A stretch of 64,000 bases of DNA, from NCBI RefSeq assembly GCF_000834635.1, contig NZ_JXQV01000012.1:1-64000 (forward strand), written 5' to 3'. Within the stretch, counting starts at the first letter, position 1. The number at the start of each line of letters is the position of its first letter. Below, piece by piece: positions 45,390-54,666 of this stretch. A program made the position numbers and the translations under genes. Under the pieces are notes generated by a model. It saw only the letters and a program-made list of their open reading frames with translations, had not been told where the DNA came from and did no database searches. The stretch is from Agrobacterium tumefaciens. GTDB taxonomy: Bacteria; Pseudomonadota; Alphaproteobacteria; Rhizobiales; Rhizobiaceae.

Positions 45390-45926
45390 CTATGCGCCGC
45401 GCTTCAAATGCTCGTCAAGGCGCGGCATGATTTCCACGAAATTGCAGGGCATGTGGCGGTAGTCTAGCTGTGCTTTCAAGATGCCATCCCACGCGTCCTT
45501 GCAGGCACCGGGAGAGCCCGGCAGGACGAAAATGAAAGTGGCATTGGCAAGACCTGCTGTTGCGCGTGACTGGATCGTGGATGTGCCGATCTTGTCATAG
45601 GATATGCGGTGAAAAACTTCGGAAAAGCCGTCCATACGCTTTTCAAACAGGGGCTCCAGCGCCTCTGGCGTGACATCGCGCCCGGTAAAGCCGGTCCCGC
45701 CAGTGGTGATCACAACATCAATCGCGTCGGATAGGGTCCAGCTACGGACCTGCTCAAGGATGGAGACCTTGTCATCCGGCACAATGGCGCGGTCCACAAG
45801 CATGTGGCCTGCATCGACGATGCGGGCGGCCAGCGTGTCGCCGGATTTGTCGTCTGCGAGTGTGCGGGTGTCGGAAACGGTCAAAACCGCGATGCCAACT
45901 GGTATAAAAGCGCGTTCAGCATTCAT
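45390..45926 (-). CDS. moaB: Molybdenum cofactor biosynthesis protein B
   Basis: 178 residues from ATG 45926; GTG 45938 (MDFEMNAERAF) is an alternative, but the AGGTGG site fits the ATG better. MoaB/MogA fold proteins adenylylate molybdopterin or assist Moco synthesis. Markers are VLTVSDTRTLADDKSGD, the GGTGFTGRDVTPEAL loop that binds molybdopterin, and FVLPGSPGACKDAWD. The start overlaps the ispE stop by 11 bases, so the two are translated in tandem. Confidence 0.94.
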   Translation of the reverse strand: MNAERAFIPVGIAVLTVSDTRTLADDKSGDTLAARIVDAGHMLVDRAIVPDDKVSILEQVRSWTLSDAIDVVITTGGTGFTGRDVTPEALEPLFEKRMDGFSEVFHRISYDKIGTSTIQSRATAGLANATFIFVLPGSPGACKDAWDGILKAQLDYRHMPCNFVEIMPRLDEHLKRGA

Positions 45927-46812
45927 CTCGAAGTCCACCTATGGGTTTTGTTGCCTGAACATACCAGTCGGGACGCTTTTGGCGAAGGCTTGTCGCCGCC
46001 ATAGTCGCGTCCGCCATTGTTTCAAAGATGCCGAAACATGTCGCGCCGGAGCCTGACATGCGCACCAGCGCGGCACCCGCGTCAGAAAGCAAAGTGTGTG
46101 CAGCGCCGATCTCTGGCAGAACCTCACGCGCAGGCGTCTCAAGATCGTTGCGGCACTGTTTGATGAAGCTCATCCAGCCGAGGTCGGCACGGTCGCAGAG
46201 TGGTGGATTGTTCTTGGTCGTCAGCCGCTTGAAAATCTCCGGTGTCGAGACGCCTTTGAGCGGATTGACGAGCACCAGATGCAATATGGGCATGTCGTCA
46301 ATTGTTTCGATTTTCTCGCCAATGCCGCGCGCAATCAGCGGCTGGCTGGAAAGACACATAGGCACGTCAGCACCCAATTTCAGGCCAATCTCATCCAGCT
46401 TGATGGTTGAAGGCGCTATATTCCAGTGGCGGCACAGGCCCCGCAGGGTGGCTGCCGCATCAGCCGATCCACCGCCGATACCCGATGAAACCGGAAGGTT
46501 TTTCTCCAGATGGATCATGACAGGTCGTGGCTGAGACCCAACGGCGTCGCGCAGCAGATCACGCGCCTTCAATACTAGATTTGTGCCTGCATTCTCCTGT
46601 TGCAGAACGCCTGCGAAGGGGCCGGACAGCGAAAAGTCGTCCTGTGCTGCATCCTCGATGCTGATAAGGTCGCCCGCTTGCGTGAACACCACAAGCGTTT
46701 CGAGCAGGTGATAGCCATCTGCGCGCTGGCCTGTGACATGCAAAGCGAGGTTGATCTTGGCGGGAGCGGCCTCTGTCGTTCGGACCGCTCCTTGGGTGTC
46801 AGGCGAGGACAT
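45916..46812 (-). CDS. ispE: 4-diphosphocytidyl-2-C-methyl-D-erythritol kinase
   Basis: 298 residues. IspE is the fourth enzyme of the MEP pathway to isopentenyl diphosphate. The GHMP-kinase features are APAKINLALHVTGQRADGYHLLETL at the start, the ATP loop LPVSSGIGGGSADAAATL (about 100-117) and the C-terminal RMSGSGATCFGIF. It starts 6 bases after the TPR gene stop. Product and location fit with the polyprenyl diphosphate synthase gene 2 kb upstream on the same strand, which uses the pathway's end products. Confidence 0.96.
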   Translation of the reverse strand: MSSPDTQGAVRTTEAAPAKINLALHVTGQRADGYHLLETLVVFTQAGDLISIEDAAQDDFSLSGPFAGVLQQENAGTNLVLKARDLLRDAVGSQPRPVMIHLEKNLPVSSGIGGGSADAAATLRGLCRHWNIAPSTIKLDEIGLKLGADVPMCLSSQPLIARGIGEKIETIDDMPILHLVLVNPLKGVSTPEIFKRLTTKNNPPLCDRADLGWMSFIKQCRNDLETPAREVLPEIGAAHTLLSDAGAALVRMSGSGATCFGIFETMADATMAATSLRQKRPDWYVQATKPIGGLRDEC

Positions 46813-46818
46813 GAAGGA

Positions 46819-48654
46819 TCAGGATTTCTTGTCCGGCGCTGGCGCAGGCGCGACAGGTGGCAGAGGTGCCTGATCTTTCTTGGCCGTATTCTGCGCATCC
46901 TTTTCCAAAGGTGGAAGGCCGTTGGCGATCTTTTCCTTCACCTTGGACTTGTCCACCTCTTCGCTTTCGCCGATGAGCGCACGGTTCCACTGATAGACAG
47001 CCTCGATCTTGCGGCCAACGCGCCAATAGGCATCGCCAAGGTGGTCGTTGATCGTGGGATCGCCAGCGCGCAGCTCGATAGCGCGTTCCAGCTCCTCGAC
47101 GGCCTCATCGAAAGCGCCTAGTCGGAAATGCGCCCAGCCCAGAGAATCGACGATGTAGCCATCATTGGGGCGAAGCTCCACTGCCCGGCGGATCATGTCG
47201 ATTGCCTGATCGAGGTTCATATTCTTGTCGACCCAGGAATAGCCAAGATAGTTCAGAACCTGCGGCTGCTCGGGGTTCAGCTCCAGAGCGCGCTTGAAAT
47301 TCGGCTCTGCCTTGTCCCACTGCTTCAAACGCTCATAGGCGATGGCGCGCTGGAAGAAGATCGTCCAGTCGGATTTCTTCGGGACAGCGCCAATGACCTC
47401 GACAGCCTTGTCGTAATTAGCGGCCATGGCCGTATAGTCCTTGGCATCCGATAGAACCGAGCCATAGGCGAGATAGGAGCGAATATCGCTCGGATCCGAA
47501 TCGAGCAGGGATTTGAGGTGCTTGCGCGCCTCTTCAACCTTGTCCGTCTGGGCCAGCGTCAGGCCAAGCTGCAGCTCGGAAATGCGATGCATCGGCGAAT
47601 CCAGCGGCACTTCGCGGTAGAACGCGATGGCGCGGTCCGGCTGCTTCTGTGCTTCAGCAAGTCCGCCAAGCAGAATCAAAGTGTCTGCACTTTTGGGGTC
47701 GAGAGCGCGTGACGTCTGAAGATAGAGCGTGACAATTTCCTCTGCCCCTTCGCGGTTCAAGGCACCGGCAATGGAGAACATCACGGCTGCCGCGCCCTCA
47801 ATGGGGGTCTGCACCTGCTGCTGTGGCTTCTCGCCTCTTTCAATGCTTTCGCGCAGCGCCTTCAGCGGCGCATAGTTCGGCGCAAATGTATCGCCGACAG
47901 CGATGGTGTCGAGCGCCTTCTGCTTGTTGCCGACATTGGCTTCCAGCCGGGCAAGGGCCATCACAGCACGCATGTAGGTATCTGTCGCTGTTGCGCCGCC
48001 CTCGCGGTCGGCCACTGCATCGTTGAGGCTCTTGCGCGCTGCTTCCGTATTTCCCGCCACCAGTGCAATCGCGCCAGCATGGTACTTCTGGAAAATGGAA
48101 ATCCAGCCCGGTCCTTTCATGCCATTGACGAGCGAGAGCGCTTCTTTGCTCTTGTCAGCACCAGCGCGGGCCCAGGCCGTCAACAGCGTGTTGACCATGC
48201 GGTCCAGATCATTCGGGCCGGTGTATTTCAGGACCTTTTCCGCGCCGGAAAATTCCTTGTTCTTGATGGCGGCGAGCGCACGAATGATGGTTGTGACGCG
48301 CTCGACGGACGAATCACCCTTCAGGCCGTCGGCAATCTTTGCGCCAGCATCGAAATCGCCGCTCAGCAATTGCGCAATCATCAGGCGCTGACGGATCTCC
48401 ACATTGGCGGTGTCGAACTCAAGCGCCTTTTGATAGAGCGTGATGGCTGTCTTGAAATCCTGATCCACATCCGCCGTGCGTGCCGCCAGAAACGCACCGG
48501 AGAAAGTGTTGACCTTTGCCGGATCAAACGTAATGGTCTCGGCCACCTTGTCTGCAGGCTTCGTCTCGGCAAAAGCAGGCGAACCCGCGTCGATGGAGAG
48601 AGCGGCAATAAAGGCCGCGCCGCAGAGAAGACGAAATGCTGGGTTGCGCCGCAT
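46819..48654 (-). CDS. Exported tetratricopeptide repeat protein
   Basis: 611 residues from ATG 48654; this start places a clean signal peptide (MRRNPAFRLL, hydrophobic core, PAFA with cleavage near residue 29) at the N-terminus. Further in-frame ATGs upstream would bury it. The body is almost wholly alpha-helical repeats, with recognisable TPR units such as AITLYQKALEFDTANVEIR, AEPNFKRALELNPEQPQVLNYLGY and AVEELERAIELRAGDPTINDHLGDAYW. The end is Lys/Pro/Ala-rich. It is probably periplasmic and mediates protein contacts; its partner is not evident. It is likely co-transcribed with ispE. Confidence 0.9.
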   Translation of the reverse strand: MRRNPAFRLLCGAAFIAALSIDAGSPAFAETKPADKVAETITFDPAKVNTFSGAFLAARTADVDQDFKTAITLYQKALEFDTANVEIRQRLMIAQLLSGDFDAGAKIADGLKGDSSVERVTTIIRALAAIKNKEFSGAEKVLKYTGPNDLDRMVNTLLTAWARAGADKSKEALSLVNGMKGPGWISIFQKYHAGAIALVAGNTEAARKSLNDAVADREGGATATDTYMRAVMALARLEANVGNKQKALDTIAVGDTFAPNYAPLKALRESIERGEKPQQQVQTPIEGAAAVMFSIAGALNREGAEEIVTLYLQTSRALDPKSADTLILLGGLAEAQKQPDRAIAFYREVPLDSPMHRISELQLGLTLAQTDKVEEARKHLKSLLDSDPSDIRSYLAYGSVLSDAKDYTAMAANYDKAVEVIGAVPKKSDWTIFFQRAIAYERLKQWDKAEPNFKRALELNPEQPQVLNYLGYSWVDKNMNLDQAIDMIRRAVELRPNDGYIVDSLGWAHFRLGAFDEAVEELERAIELRAGDPTINDHLGDAYWRVGRKIEAVYQWNRALIGESEEVDKSKVKEKIANGLPPLEKDAQNTAKKDQAPLPPVAPAPAPDKKS

Positions 48655-48933
48655 AAAGGAACCTTTGCTTTTGTGCATCTGCACCGAAAAATCAGTCTGC
48701 CACATGAGAGCGCGGGCAAAGTGGTTGCACCTGAACGCCTTCATGCTTCAACTGGACCGTGACGCCTGAACCGAAAACGATCCAGACGGTCACATACCTC
48801 GTCACGATAGAATGGCTTTTTTGGAGCACGCCTGCAAGAAATTCTGCCCGAGCGCCAACATTTGTGAAGCTGCAACGAGCGCAACCACCGACTGTGATAC
48901 GCCGCGCCTGAACAACTCCACCCAGCCAGGAAC

Positions 48934-49950
48934 CTAGTTGACGCGCTGGATGCAGAAGTCGATCACTTCCATCAGCGCCTTTTTCCATGGGCTCTGTGGC
49001 AGCGGCGCAAGCGCATCGCGGGCAATTGTGCCATAATGGTTGGCGCGGGCGATGGTGTCGGTCAGGCCGTTGTATTTCTTGATGAGGCCGAGGGCCGTTT
49101 CCAGATTTTCATCCGTGCTCTCGCCGTTCTCAATGGCGCGCTTCCAGAACGCACGCTCTTCCGCTGTGCCGCGACGATAGGAGAGAATCACCGGCAGCGT
49201 GATCTTGCCCTCGCGGAAGTCATCACCCGTATTCTTGCCCAGCTCGTCGGCTTTCCCACCATAATCCAGCACGTCGTCCACCAGCTGGAAGGCGAGGCCA
49301 AGGTTCATGCCGTAGGATTTCAGCGCGCTGCGGGTTGCCTTGTCCGTCTTGGCAACAATGGGTCCAACCTCTGCCGCTGCTGCAAAAAGGGCTGCGGTCT
49401 TGGCGCGGATGACCTGTAGATAATCATCCTCGGTCGTTTCCATGTTCTTGGCGACGGAAAGTTGCAGAACTTCACCTTCGGCAATGACAGAGGCTGCGGT
49501 GGAAAGCACATCCAGCGCATCCAGCGAGCCGACTTCCACCATCATGCGGAAGGCCTGACCAAGCAGGAAGTCACCGACGAGAACGCTGGCCTGATTGCCC
49601 CAGATGGTGCGTGCGGTGGATTTTCCGCGGCGCAGATCGCTTTCATCCACCACATCGTCATGCAGGAGCGTGGCGGTGTGCATGAATTCGACGCTGGTGG
49701 CCAGTTTGATGTGGTGGTCACCCTGATAGTCGAACATCGCAGCGGAGGCGAGTGTCAGCATCGGCCGCAGACGCTTGCCACCGGATGAGATCAGGTGATT
49801 GGCCACTTCGGGAATCATCTGGACATCTGAACCGGCCTTGGAAAGAATAAGCTGGTTCACTCTTTCCATGTCTCCCCGTGTCAGGTCGACAAGCGGCTTG
49901 ACGGATGCGAGTTTGTTTTTGCTTTCTTCAAGCGGTATGACGACGCCCAA
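48934..49950 (-). CDS. ispB: Polyprenyl (octa/decaprenyl) diphosphate synthase
   Basis: 338 residues from a TTG start at 49950, chosen because AGGAG lies 9 bases upstream and the conserved protein begins at GVVIPLEESKNKLASVKPL; the frame is open further upstream but there it is not conserved. It makes the ubiquinone side chain. The two Asp-rich motifs are present: LLHDDVVDESDLRRG and LVDDVLDYGG, with SGGKRLRP near the N-terminus. Alphaproteobacteria of this group make Q10, so a decaprenyl product is likely, but chain length cannot be read here. It is divergent from the DUF2007 gene. Confidence 0.93.
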   Translation of the reverse strand: MGVVIPLEESKNKLASVKPLVDLTRGDMERVNQLILSKAGSDVQMIPEVANHLISSGGKRLRPMLTLASAAMFDYQGDHHIKLATSVEFMHTATLLHDDVVDESDLRRGKSTARTIWGNQASVLVGDFLLGQAFRMMVEVGSLDALDVLSTAASVIAEGEVLQLSVAKNMETTEDDYLQVIRAKTAALFAAAAEVGPIVAKTDKATRSALKSYGMNLGLAFQLVDDVLDYGGKADELGKNTGDDFREGKITLPVILSYRRGTAEERAFWKRAIENGESTDENLETALGLIKKYNGLTDTIARANHYGTIARDALAPLPQSPWKKALMEVIDFCIQRVN

Positions 49951-50065
49951 GGATACGGACTCCTGTTCACTTTTGGGGCCGACAATAGAAAGCGTGAACG
50001 AAAGCGGCAAGGGGCGAATTGCCTCACACCGTTCAAAAAGACGGGATTCGGGTGGAAACTGACCA

Positions 50066-50296
50066 ATGCGTGAACTGATACGAACAAATGACGCCGTTCT
50101 TTTGTCCTTCTCACAGAGTCTGATGAAGGATGCTGGCATTCACAGTCTTATTGCCGATCAGGGCATGAGCATTCTCGAAGGGTCGCTGGGCCTGCTTCCG
50201 CGCAGGCTTCTGGTGGAGGAAGACCGGGCTGATGAGGCGCGGCGCATTCTGGTCGATGCCGGACTTTCCGACGAATTGCGCGAAGATCAGGGATGA
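50066..50296 (+). CDS. DUF2007 domain-containing protein
   Basis: 76 residues with ELIRTNDAVLLSFSQSLMKDAGI and RRLLVEEDRADEARRILVDAG, the layout of DUF2007 (a small ferredoxin-like fold proposed to signal). The last four bases overlap the start of the downstream methyltransferase (ATGA), so the two are coupled. Function unknown. Confidence 0.88.
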   Translation: MRELIRTNDAVLLSFSQSLMKDAGIHSLIADQGMSILEGSLGLLPRRLLVEEDRADEARRILVDAGLSDELREDQG

Positions 50297-51102
50297 AACC
50301 CGTGGCGGGCGACATTTCCGAAACGGTCGACGCGTTCCATCGCGGCCGCTTCCAGATCCTCCAGCCCAAGGGCAGGGGCCATAGGGCCGGTATGGACGCA
50401 ATGTTGCTAGCCTCGCTTGTGGCAGATGTTGCGCCGTGCCGCGTTGCCGATCTTGGCGCGGGCGCCGGTGCGGCGGGCATGGCTGTGGCCTCGCGTCTGG
50501 AAAAGGCAGAGGTGACGCTGTTTGAGTTGTCTGCGGAAATGGTGGATTTCGCCAGCCGCAGCCTGGAACTTCCTGCAAATGCAGACTTTGCCAAGCGCGT
50601 ATCCGTGCGCCAGGCCGATGTCACCTTGCGGGCAAGTGCCCGCAACGATGCCGGGTTGGTGGATGGATATTTCGACCACGTCATCATGAACCCGCCTTAT
50701 AATGACGCAGGCGACCGCAAAACACCCGACGCGCTGAAGGCTGCGGCCCACGCCATGACGGATGATCTGTTTGAACATTGGCTGAGAACCGCCGCCGCCA
50801 TCATGGTTCCCGGCGGGCAGATGTCTTTGATCGCAAGGCCGCAATCCATCGCCGATATTATTGCCGCTTGCGGAAAGCGCTTCGGCGGGCTGGAAATCAC
50901 CCTGATTTACCCACGCGCAGGCGAAGATGCCGTGCGCATGCTGGTCACCGGCATCAAGGGTTCTCGCGCAAGGCTCACATTTCGCGCAGCCCTGACCATG
51001 CATGATCATGGCAGCAACGCGTTTCTTCGCGAGGTCGATGATTTGAGCAATGGCCGGGTGGCCTATAGGCGCAATGACGGGCAAAAGCGAACGCAGGCCT
51101 AG
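50293..51102 (+). CDS. N6-adenine methyltransferase, TrmN6/YfiC-like
   Basis: 269 residues. It has a Rossmann SAM domain with VADLGAGAGAAGMAVASRL (51-69) and the adenine-N6 motif NPPYND (133-138). FHRGRFQILQPKGRGHRAGMDAMLLA at the start is typical of tRNA1(Val) A37 N6-methyltransferase relatives. The substrate could also be another RNA or a protein glutamine, since all use NPPY. It is coupled to the DUF2007 gene. Confidence 0.9.
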   Translation: MKPVAGDISETVDAFHRGRFQILQPKGRGHRAGMDAMLLASLVADVAPCRVADLGAGAGAAGMAVASRLEKAEVTLFELSAEMVDFASRSLELPANADFAKRVSVRQADVTLRASARNDAGLVDGYFDHVIMNPPYNDAGDRKTPDALKAAAHAMTDDLFEHWLRTAAAIMVPGGQMSLIARPQSIADIIAACGKRFGGLEITLIYPRAGEDAVRMLVTGIKGSRARLTFRAALTMHDHGSNAFLREVDDLSNGRVAYRRNDGQKRTQA

Positions 51103-51197
51103 CCACACCTCACCAGATTATCATTCCGCACCCCATTGCGTTTGCCACGCAGATACCCACATCGGAACCACAGATAGTGATGATGATGAGGATGCAA

Positions 51198-52055
51198 ATG
51201 GCTGGATTTTTGAAGCGACTGGTGCCCAAGCGGTTTCGCAAGCAGGAGCTGGTCATACCCGTGGTGCGTATGCACGGAGCGATTATGGCGGGTGGCAGTC
51301 AGTTTCGTCCGGCGCTGAACATTGCGGGTTATGGCCCCCTGCTGGACAAGGCGTTTGGCATGAAGGATGCGCCGGTCGTTGCGATCACGTTGAATTCGCC
51401 GGGCGGCTCGCCGGTGCAGTCGCGCATGATCTACAACCGCATCCGCCAACTTGCCGAGGAAAAGAACAAGAAGGTCATCATCTTCGTTGAGGATGTCGCG
51501 GCATCAGGCGGATATATGATCGCGCTGGCAGGCGATGAGATCATTGCTGATCCAACCTCCATCGTCGGCTCCATCGGTGTCGTTTCAGGTGGTTTCGGTT
51601 TTCCGGAAATGCTTAAAAAGATCGGTGTGGAGCGGCGCGTCTACACCGCCGGGCAGAACAAGGCGATCCTTGATCCCTTCCAGCCCGAGAAGGAAGGCGA
51701 TATTGAGTATCTCAAATCGCTTCAGCTCGAAATCCATAATGTTTTCATAGATATGGTCAAGATGCGTCGCGGCTCCAAGCTGAAGGATGATCCGGCGATT
51801 TTCTCCGGCCTGTTCTGGAGCGGCATGCGCGGTCTTGACCTTGGCCTCATTGATGGTCTCGGCGATATGCGCGATGTCCTGCGCAGACGCTACGGCGATA
51901 AGGTCAAGCTCCAGCTGGTCTCGGGTGCGCGCAATTTCTTTGGCAAAAAACTGCCCGGCGTCGATCTTCAGGCCCATTCCATCGCTGCATCAGCTGCATC
52001 GGGGCTTGCGGATGTGGCCGAAGAAAAGGCAATGTGGGCGCGTTACGGATTTTGA
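51198..52055 (+). CDS. S49 family peptidase (SppA/SohB-like)
   Basis: 285 residues from ATG 51198; a run of upstream ATGs (51177-51195) is in frame, but MAGFLKRLVPKRF is the conserved start. It has IPVVRMHGAIMAGG, ITLNSPGGSPVQS and the nucleophile region FVEDVAASGGYMIALAGDEI (Ser of ASGGY, with the oxyanion GSPVQ region before it), then ADPTSIVGSIGVVSGGF. There is no signal peptide and only one SppA domain, so it resembles the short archaeal/bacterial forms. The likely role is clearance of signal peptides or membrane protein fragments on the cytoplasmic side. Confidence 0.92.
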   Translation: MAGFLKRLVPKRFRKQELVIPVVRMHGAIMAGGSQFRPALNIAGYGPLLDKAFGMKDAPVVAITLNSPGGSPVQSRMIYNRIRQLAEEKNKKVIIFVEDVAASGGYMIALAGDEIIADPTSIVGSIGVVSGGFGFPEMLKKIGVERRVYTAGQNKAILDPFQPEKEGDIEYLKSLQLEIHNVFIDMVKMRRGSKLKDDPAIFSGLFWSGMRGLDLGLIDGLGDMRDVLRRRYGDKVKLQLVSGARNFFGKKLPGVDLQAHSIAASAASGLADVAEEKAMWARYGF

Positions 52056-52069
52056 TGGACACACAATAG

Positions 52070-52264
52070 ATGGCCCAGATCATTACGCTCGCCCTGCTCG
52101 TGTTCGGGGCGATTATTCTTTACAAGCGCTTCGTAAATGACGCGAACAGGCTTGCCGCGAAAACGAAGCGGCAGGAGAAAGAGCGCGAAACGGGCGCGAC
52201 GGGAACCCTGATCAAGGACCCCGCAACAGGTGAATACCGCGTGAAGCGAGAAGACGAGGTCTGA
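52070..52264 (+). CDS. Small membrane protein, hypothetical
   Basis: 64 residues. One N-terminal membrane helix (about 3-18, QIITLALLVFGAIILYKRF) is followed by a highly charged segment (NRLAAKTKRQEKERETG) and a C-terminal LIKDPATGEYRVKRE motif. It starts 14 bases after the S49 peptidase stop, so the two are likely co-transcribed and it might be a membrane partner. I do not recognise a named family. Confidence 0.85.
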   Translation: MAQIITLALLVFGAIILYKRFVNDANRLAAKTKRQEKERETGATGTLIKDPATGEYRVKREDEV

Positions 52265-52293
52265 TCCATTGCGTCACACGCGCAAGAACTGAA

Positions 52294-52329
52294 CAAGAGG
52301 CCCGGCGGAGCAATCCGCCGGGCCTCTTG
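52294..52329. terminator. 16-bp perfect hairpin between convergent genes
   Basis: CAAGAGGCCCGGCGGA (52294-52309), loop GCAA, TCCGCCGGGCCTCTTG (52314-52329). No long T-run on either strand, but the stem is strong and it sits between convergent genes, so it is the likely terminator for both. Confidence 0.75.
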
Positions 52330-52353
52330 CATGGGTTTAGGACTGTCTCAGTC

Positions 52354-54300
52354 TCAGAACTCTTCCCAGCTTTGGGCTGCTGCTGCGGAGGAACCGCCGC
52401 CGACAGCGCGGGAGAGCTTGCGTGCTGGCGATGGAGCTGGCGCATGGTTGGCCGAGGCAACGGCCAACGGACCTGCGCCATAGCCTGCGCTGACGCTGCC
52501 CTTAGAGCCACTGCTCAGCTGGAAGCGGCTGACGAGCTGGCGAAGCTTTTCGGCTTCGTTGGCCAGCGTGCTGCTGGCGGCTGTGGCCTGTTCCACCATG
52601 GCGGCGTTTTGCTGCGTGGTCTGGTCCATCTGGTTGACGGCCGTATTGACCTCGGTAAGACCGACAGACTGTTCACGTGCAGAGGTCGAAATCGCGTCCA
52701 GCTGGCCGTTGATCGCCGCCACGTGATCGTCGATCACCTTCAGGGCGTCGCCGGTTGCGGTGACGAGCTTGACGCCGTTCTCCACTTCTCCTGCAGAGGT
52801 GCGGATAAGTTCCTTGATCTCCTTGGCCGCCTGGGCGGAGCGCTGGGCGAGTTCGCGCACTTCCTGGGCAACGACGGCAAAGCCCTTACCGGCTTCTCCG
52901 GCGCGCGCTGCTTCCACGCCTGCATTCAGCGCCAGCAGGTTGGTCTGGAAGGCGATCTCGTCAATCACGCCGATGATGTTGGAGATCTGGCTGGATGAGG
53001 TCTCGATGCGCTGCATGGCGTTGACGGCATTGGCCACAACATCACCAGACTGGCGCGCCGATTTATTGGCATCGACCGCCATCTCGCGGGCTTCCTCGGT
53101 GCGCTGGGACGAGTTCTTGACGTTGACCGTGATCTCGTCGAGAGCGGCTGCGGTCTGCTCCAGTGCTGCGGCCTGCTGCTCCGTGCGCTTGGACAGGTCG
53201 TTGGCGCTTGCAGACAGTTCTCGCGAGCCGCTGTCGATGGCGCGGGTGGCCTCGGCGACGGAAGAGAGGGTGTTGCGCAATTGCCCAACAGCCGCGTTGA
53301 AGTTGCTGCGCAGGCCTTCGAAATCGGCAGCGAAGGGCTGGCTCAACTCAAAACCGAGATTGCCGCTGGCCAGATGCTGCAAGCCTTCTGCAAGGCCGGA
53401 GGTGGCTTCTGCCATTTCGGCGGCGCGCTGGCGATCGGCTTCCACCGCACGGGCGCGTTCTGCTTCCGACATGTCACGCTGGCTGGCGGCTTGCGTTTCC
53501 AGGTCGCGGGCCTTGAGACCATTATCCTTGAACACCTGCACGGCCTTGGCCATGTCGCCCACTTCATCGCGACGGTCCGTACCCTCTACGACGGCGGAGA
53601 GATTGCCATTGGCGAGAACGCCCATGGTGGATGCCAGCTGGCGGATCGGGTTGGATATCGACGAACGAATAAGAAAAATCCCCAGCGCCAGTACGACCCC
53701 CATACCAAGGACGATGCCGGCCATCGAAGACATGACGATGGACGCCGAATTTTCAGACAACTGCGTGCTTTCTTCTTCAGTTGCGCCGATGATTTGGTTC
53801 GCGTTCTGCGTCATTGCAGCAGCAAAACTCGCGATCGCGGGTTGGCATGTCTCAAAATATTTGTCTTGAAGTCTCTGGCTTGCCGCAGCATCGGTCGTGG
53901 CCATGCCTGCTGTAATTATCTCGTTGCAAACCACATCTACGACGCGCAAGCCTTCAGCTTTCAAATCAACAAGCGACTTTTTGCTTGGTAACGCCTTTAT
54001 TGAAGTATCCATAAAACCGACGAATCTTGCACGGACATCATCGAATTCAGCCTTTGTGCGTTTCAATGTATCCGGGTTCGTTGCCGCAAGTATTTCGCTG
54101 ATGGTGGCGCGCATGCCCTGCATGCTGCGGTTCGCTCGGGATATTGCAATCGAGGCCGCAGCCTCTTCATCGATCAGGCCGCTATAGGCGGTATCGATGC
54201 TTCGTATCTGTTCCGAAGTATAGATTGCTACACCGAGGCAAAAGACGGTGCTTATTGCCATAATGATCAGAAATTTTGTTAGTATGGGAAGATTTTTCAT
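52354..54300 (-). CDS. Methyl-accepting chemotaxis protein with CheR-docking pentapeptide
   Basis: 648 residues from ATG 54300, which has GGGAGAG 7 bases upstream; longer frames start at 54429 without support. TM1 is about 9-27, a periplasmic four-helix-bundle-type sensor about 28-186, TM2 187-211, HAMP about 212-262. The signalling hairpin tip lies in the highly conserved [33 protein letters not shown] block. The C-terminus is a Pro/Ala/Ser-rich linker ending SWEEF, a WxxF pentapeptide of the type that tethers CheR and CheB. No che genes are nearby. Confidence 0.94.
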   Translation of the reverse strand: MKNLPILTKFLIIMAISTVFCLGVAIYTSEQIRSIDTAYSGLIDEEAAASIAISRANRSMQGMRATISEILAATNPDTLKRTKAEFDDVRARFVGFMDTSIKALPSKKSLVDLKAEGLRVVDVVCNEIITAGMATTDAAASQRLQDKYFETCQPAIASFAAAMTQNANQIIGATEEESTQLSENSASIVMSSMAGIVLGMGVVLALGIFLIRSSISNPIRQLASTMGVLANGNLSAVVEGTDRRDEVGDMAKAVQVFKDNGLKARDLETQAASQRDMSEAERARAVEADRQRAAEMAEATSGLAEGLQHLASGNLGFELSQPFAADFEGLRSNFNAAVGQLRNTLSSVAEATRAIDSGSRELSASANDLSKRTEQQAAALEQTAAALDEITVNVKNSSQRTEEAREMAVDANKSARQSGDVVANAVNAMQRIETSSSQISNIIGVIDEIAFQTNLLALNAGVEAARAGEAGKGFAVVAQEVRELAQRSAQAAKEIKELIRTSAGEVENGVKLVTATGDALKVIDDHVAAINGQLDAISTSAREQSVGLTEVNTAVNQMDQTTQQNAAMVEQATAASSTLANEAEKLRQLVSRFQLSSGSKGSVSAGYGAGPLAVASANHAPAPSPARKLSRAVGGGSSAAAAQSWEEF

Positions 54301-54666
54301 GACTACTCTCCCGAAGTTGGGTCTGGTTGGTTCCTTCGGGCTTGCGGTGATCATGTTGCACTCCCTCACCTGCATTTTTATTATGTCAAATGAGAAAAAT
54401 AGATTAATTTTAATTACAAGTATTCGCATATGCTTTGAAAATTATCAACCTTCTCAGAAGGTATAAAAGGTTACTTGGATTGCCACTACGGGCGTAGCTG
54501 CAACCTGAGAGGTATCGTGTATGGATGCCGACATTTTTACGCGAATGATTGCTCTCGCAGCATCGCTCGGGTCACGATCCTTGACGGATGCATGCTCTGT
54601 TTCGCCTCAATGTGCTGAAGTTTGGGGGGGGACCAGTGACTACTTCGAGCCAATTGGCGTCTTGGC
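54301..54666. other. AT-rich intergenic region upstream of the chemoreceptor
   Basis: 366 bases between the chemoreceptor start and the DUF2207 stop. Much of 54360-54470 is AT-rich. It has a perfect palindrome, ACCTTCT-C-AGAAGGT (54448-54462), a possible operator. A plus-strand frame from 54521 that continues into a Pro-rich stretch is the antisense of the DUF2207 Gly-rich tail. Confidence 0.5.
54448..54462. promoter_or_regulatory. 15-bp perfect palindrome, candidate operator
   Basis: ACCTTCT, C, AGAAGGT, about 150 bases upstream of the chemoreceptor start, inside AT-rich DNA. The regulator is unknown. Confidence 0.4.
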
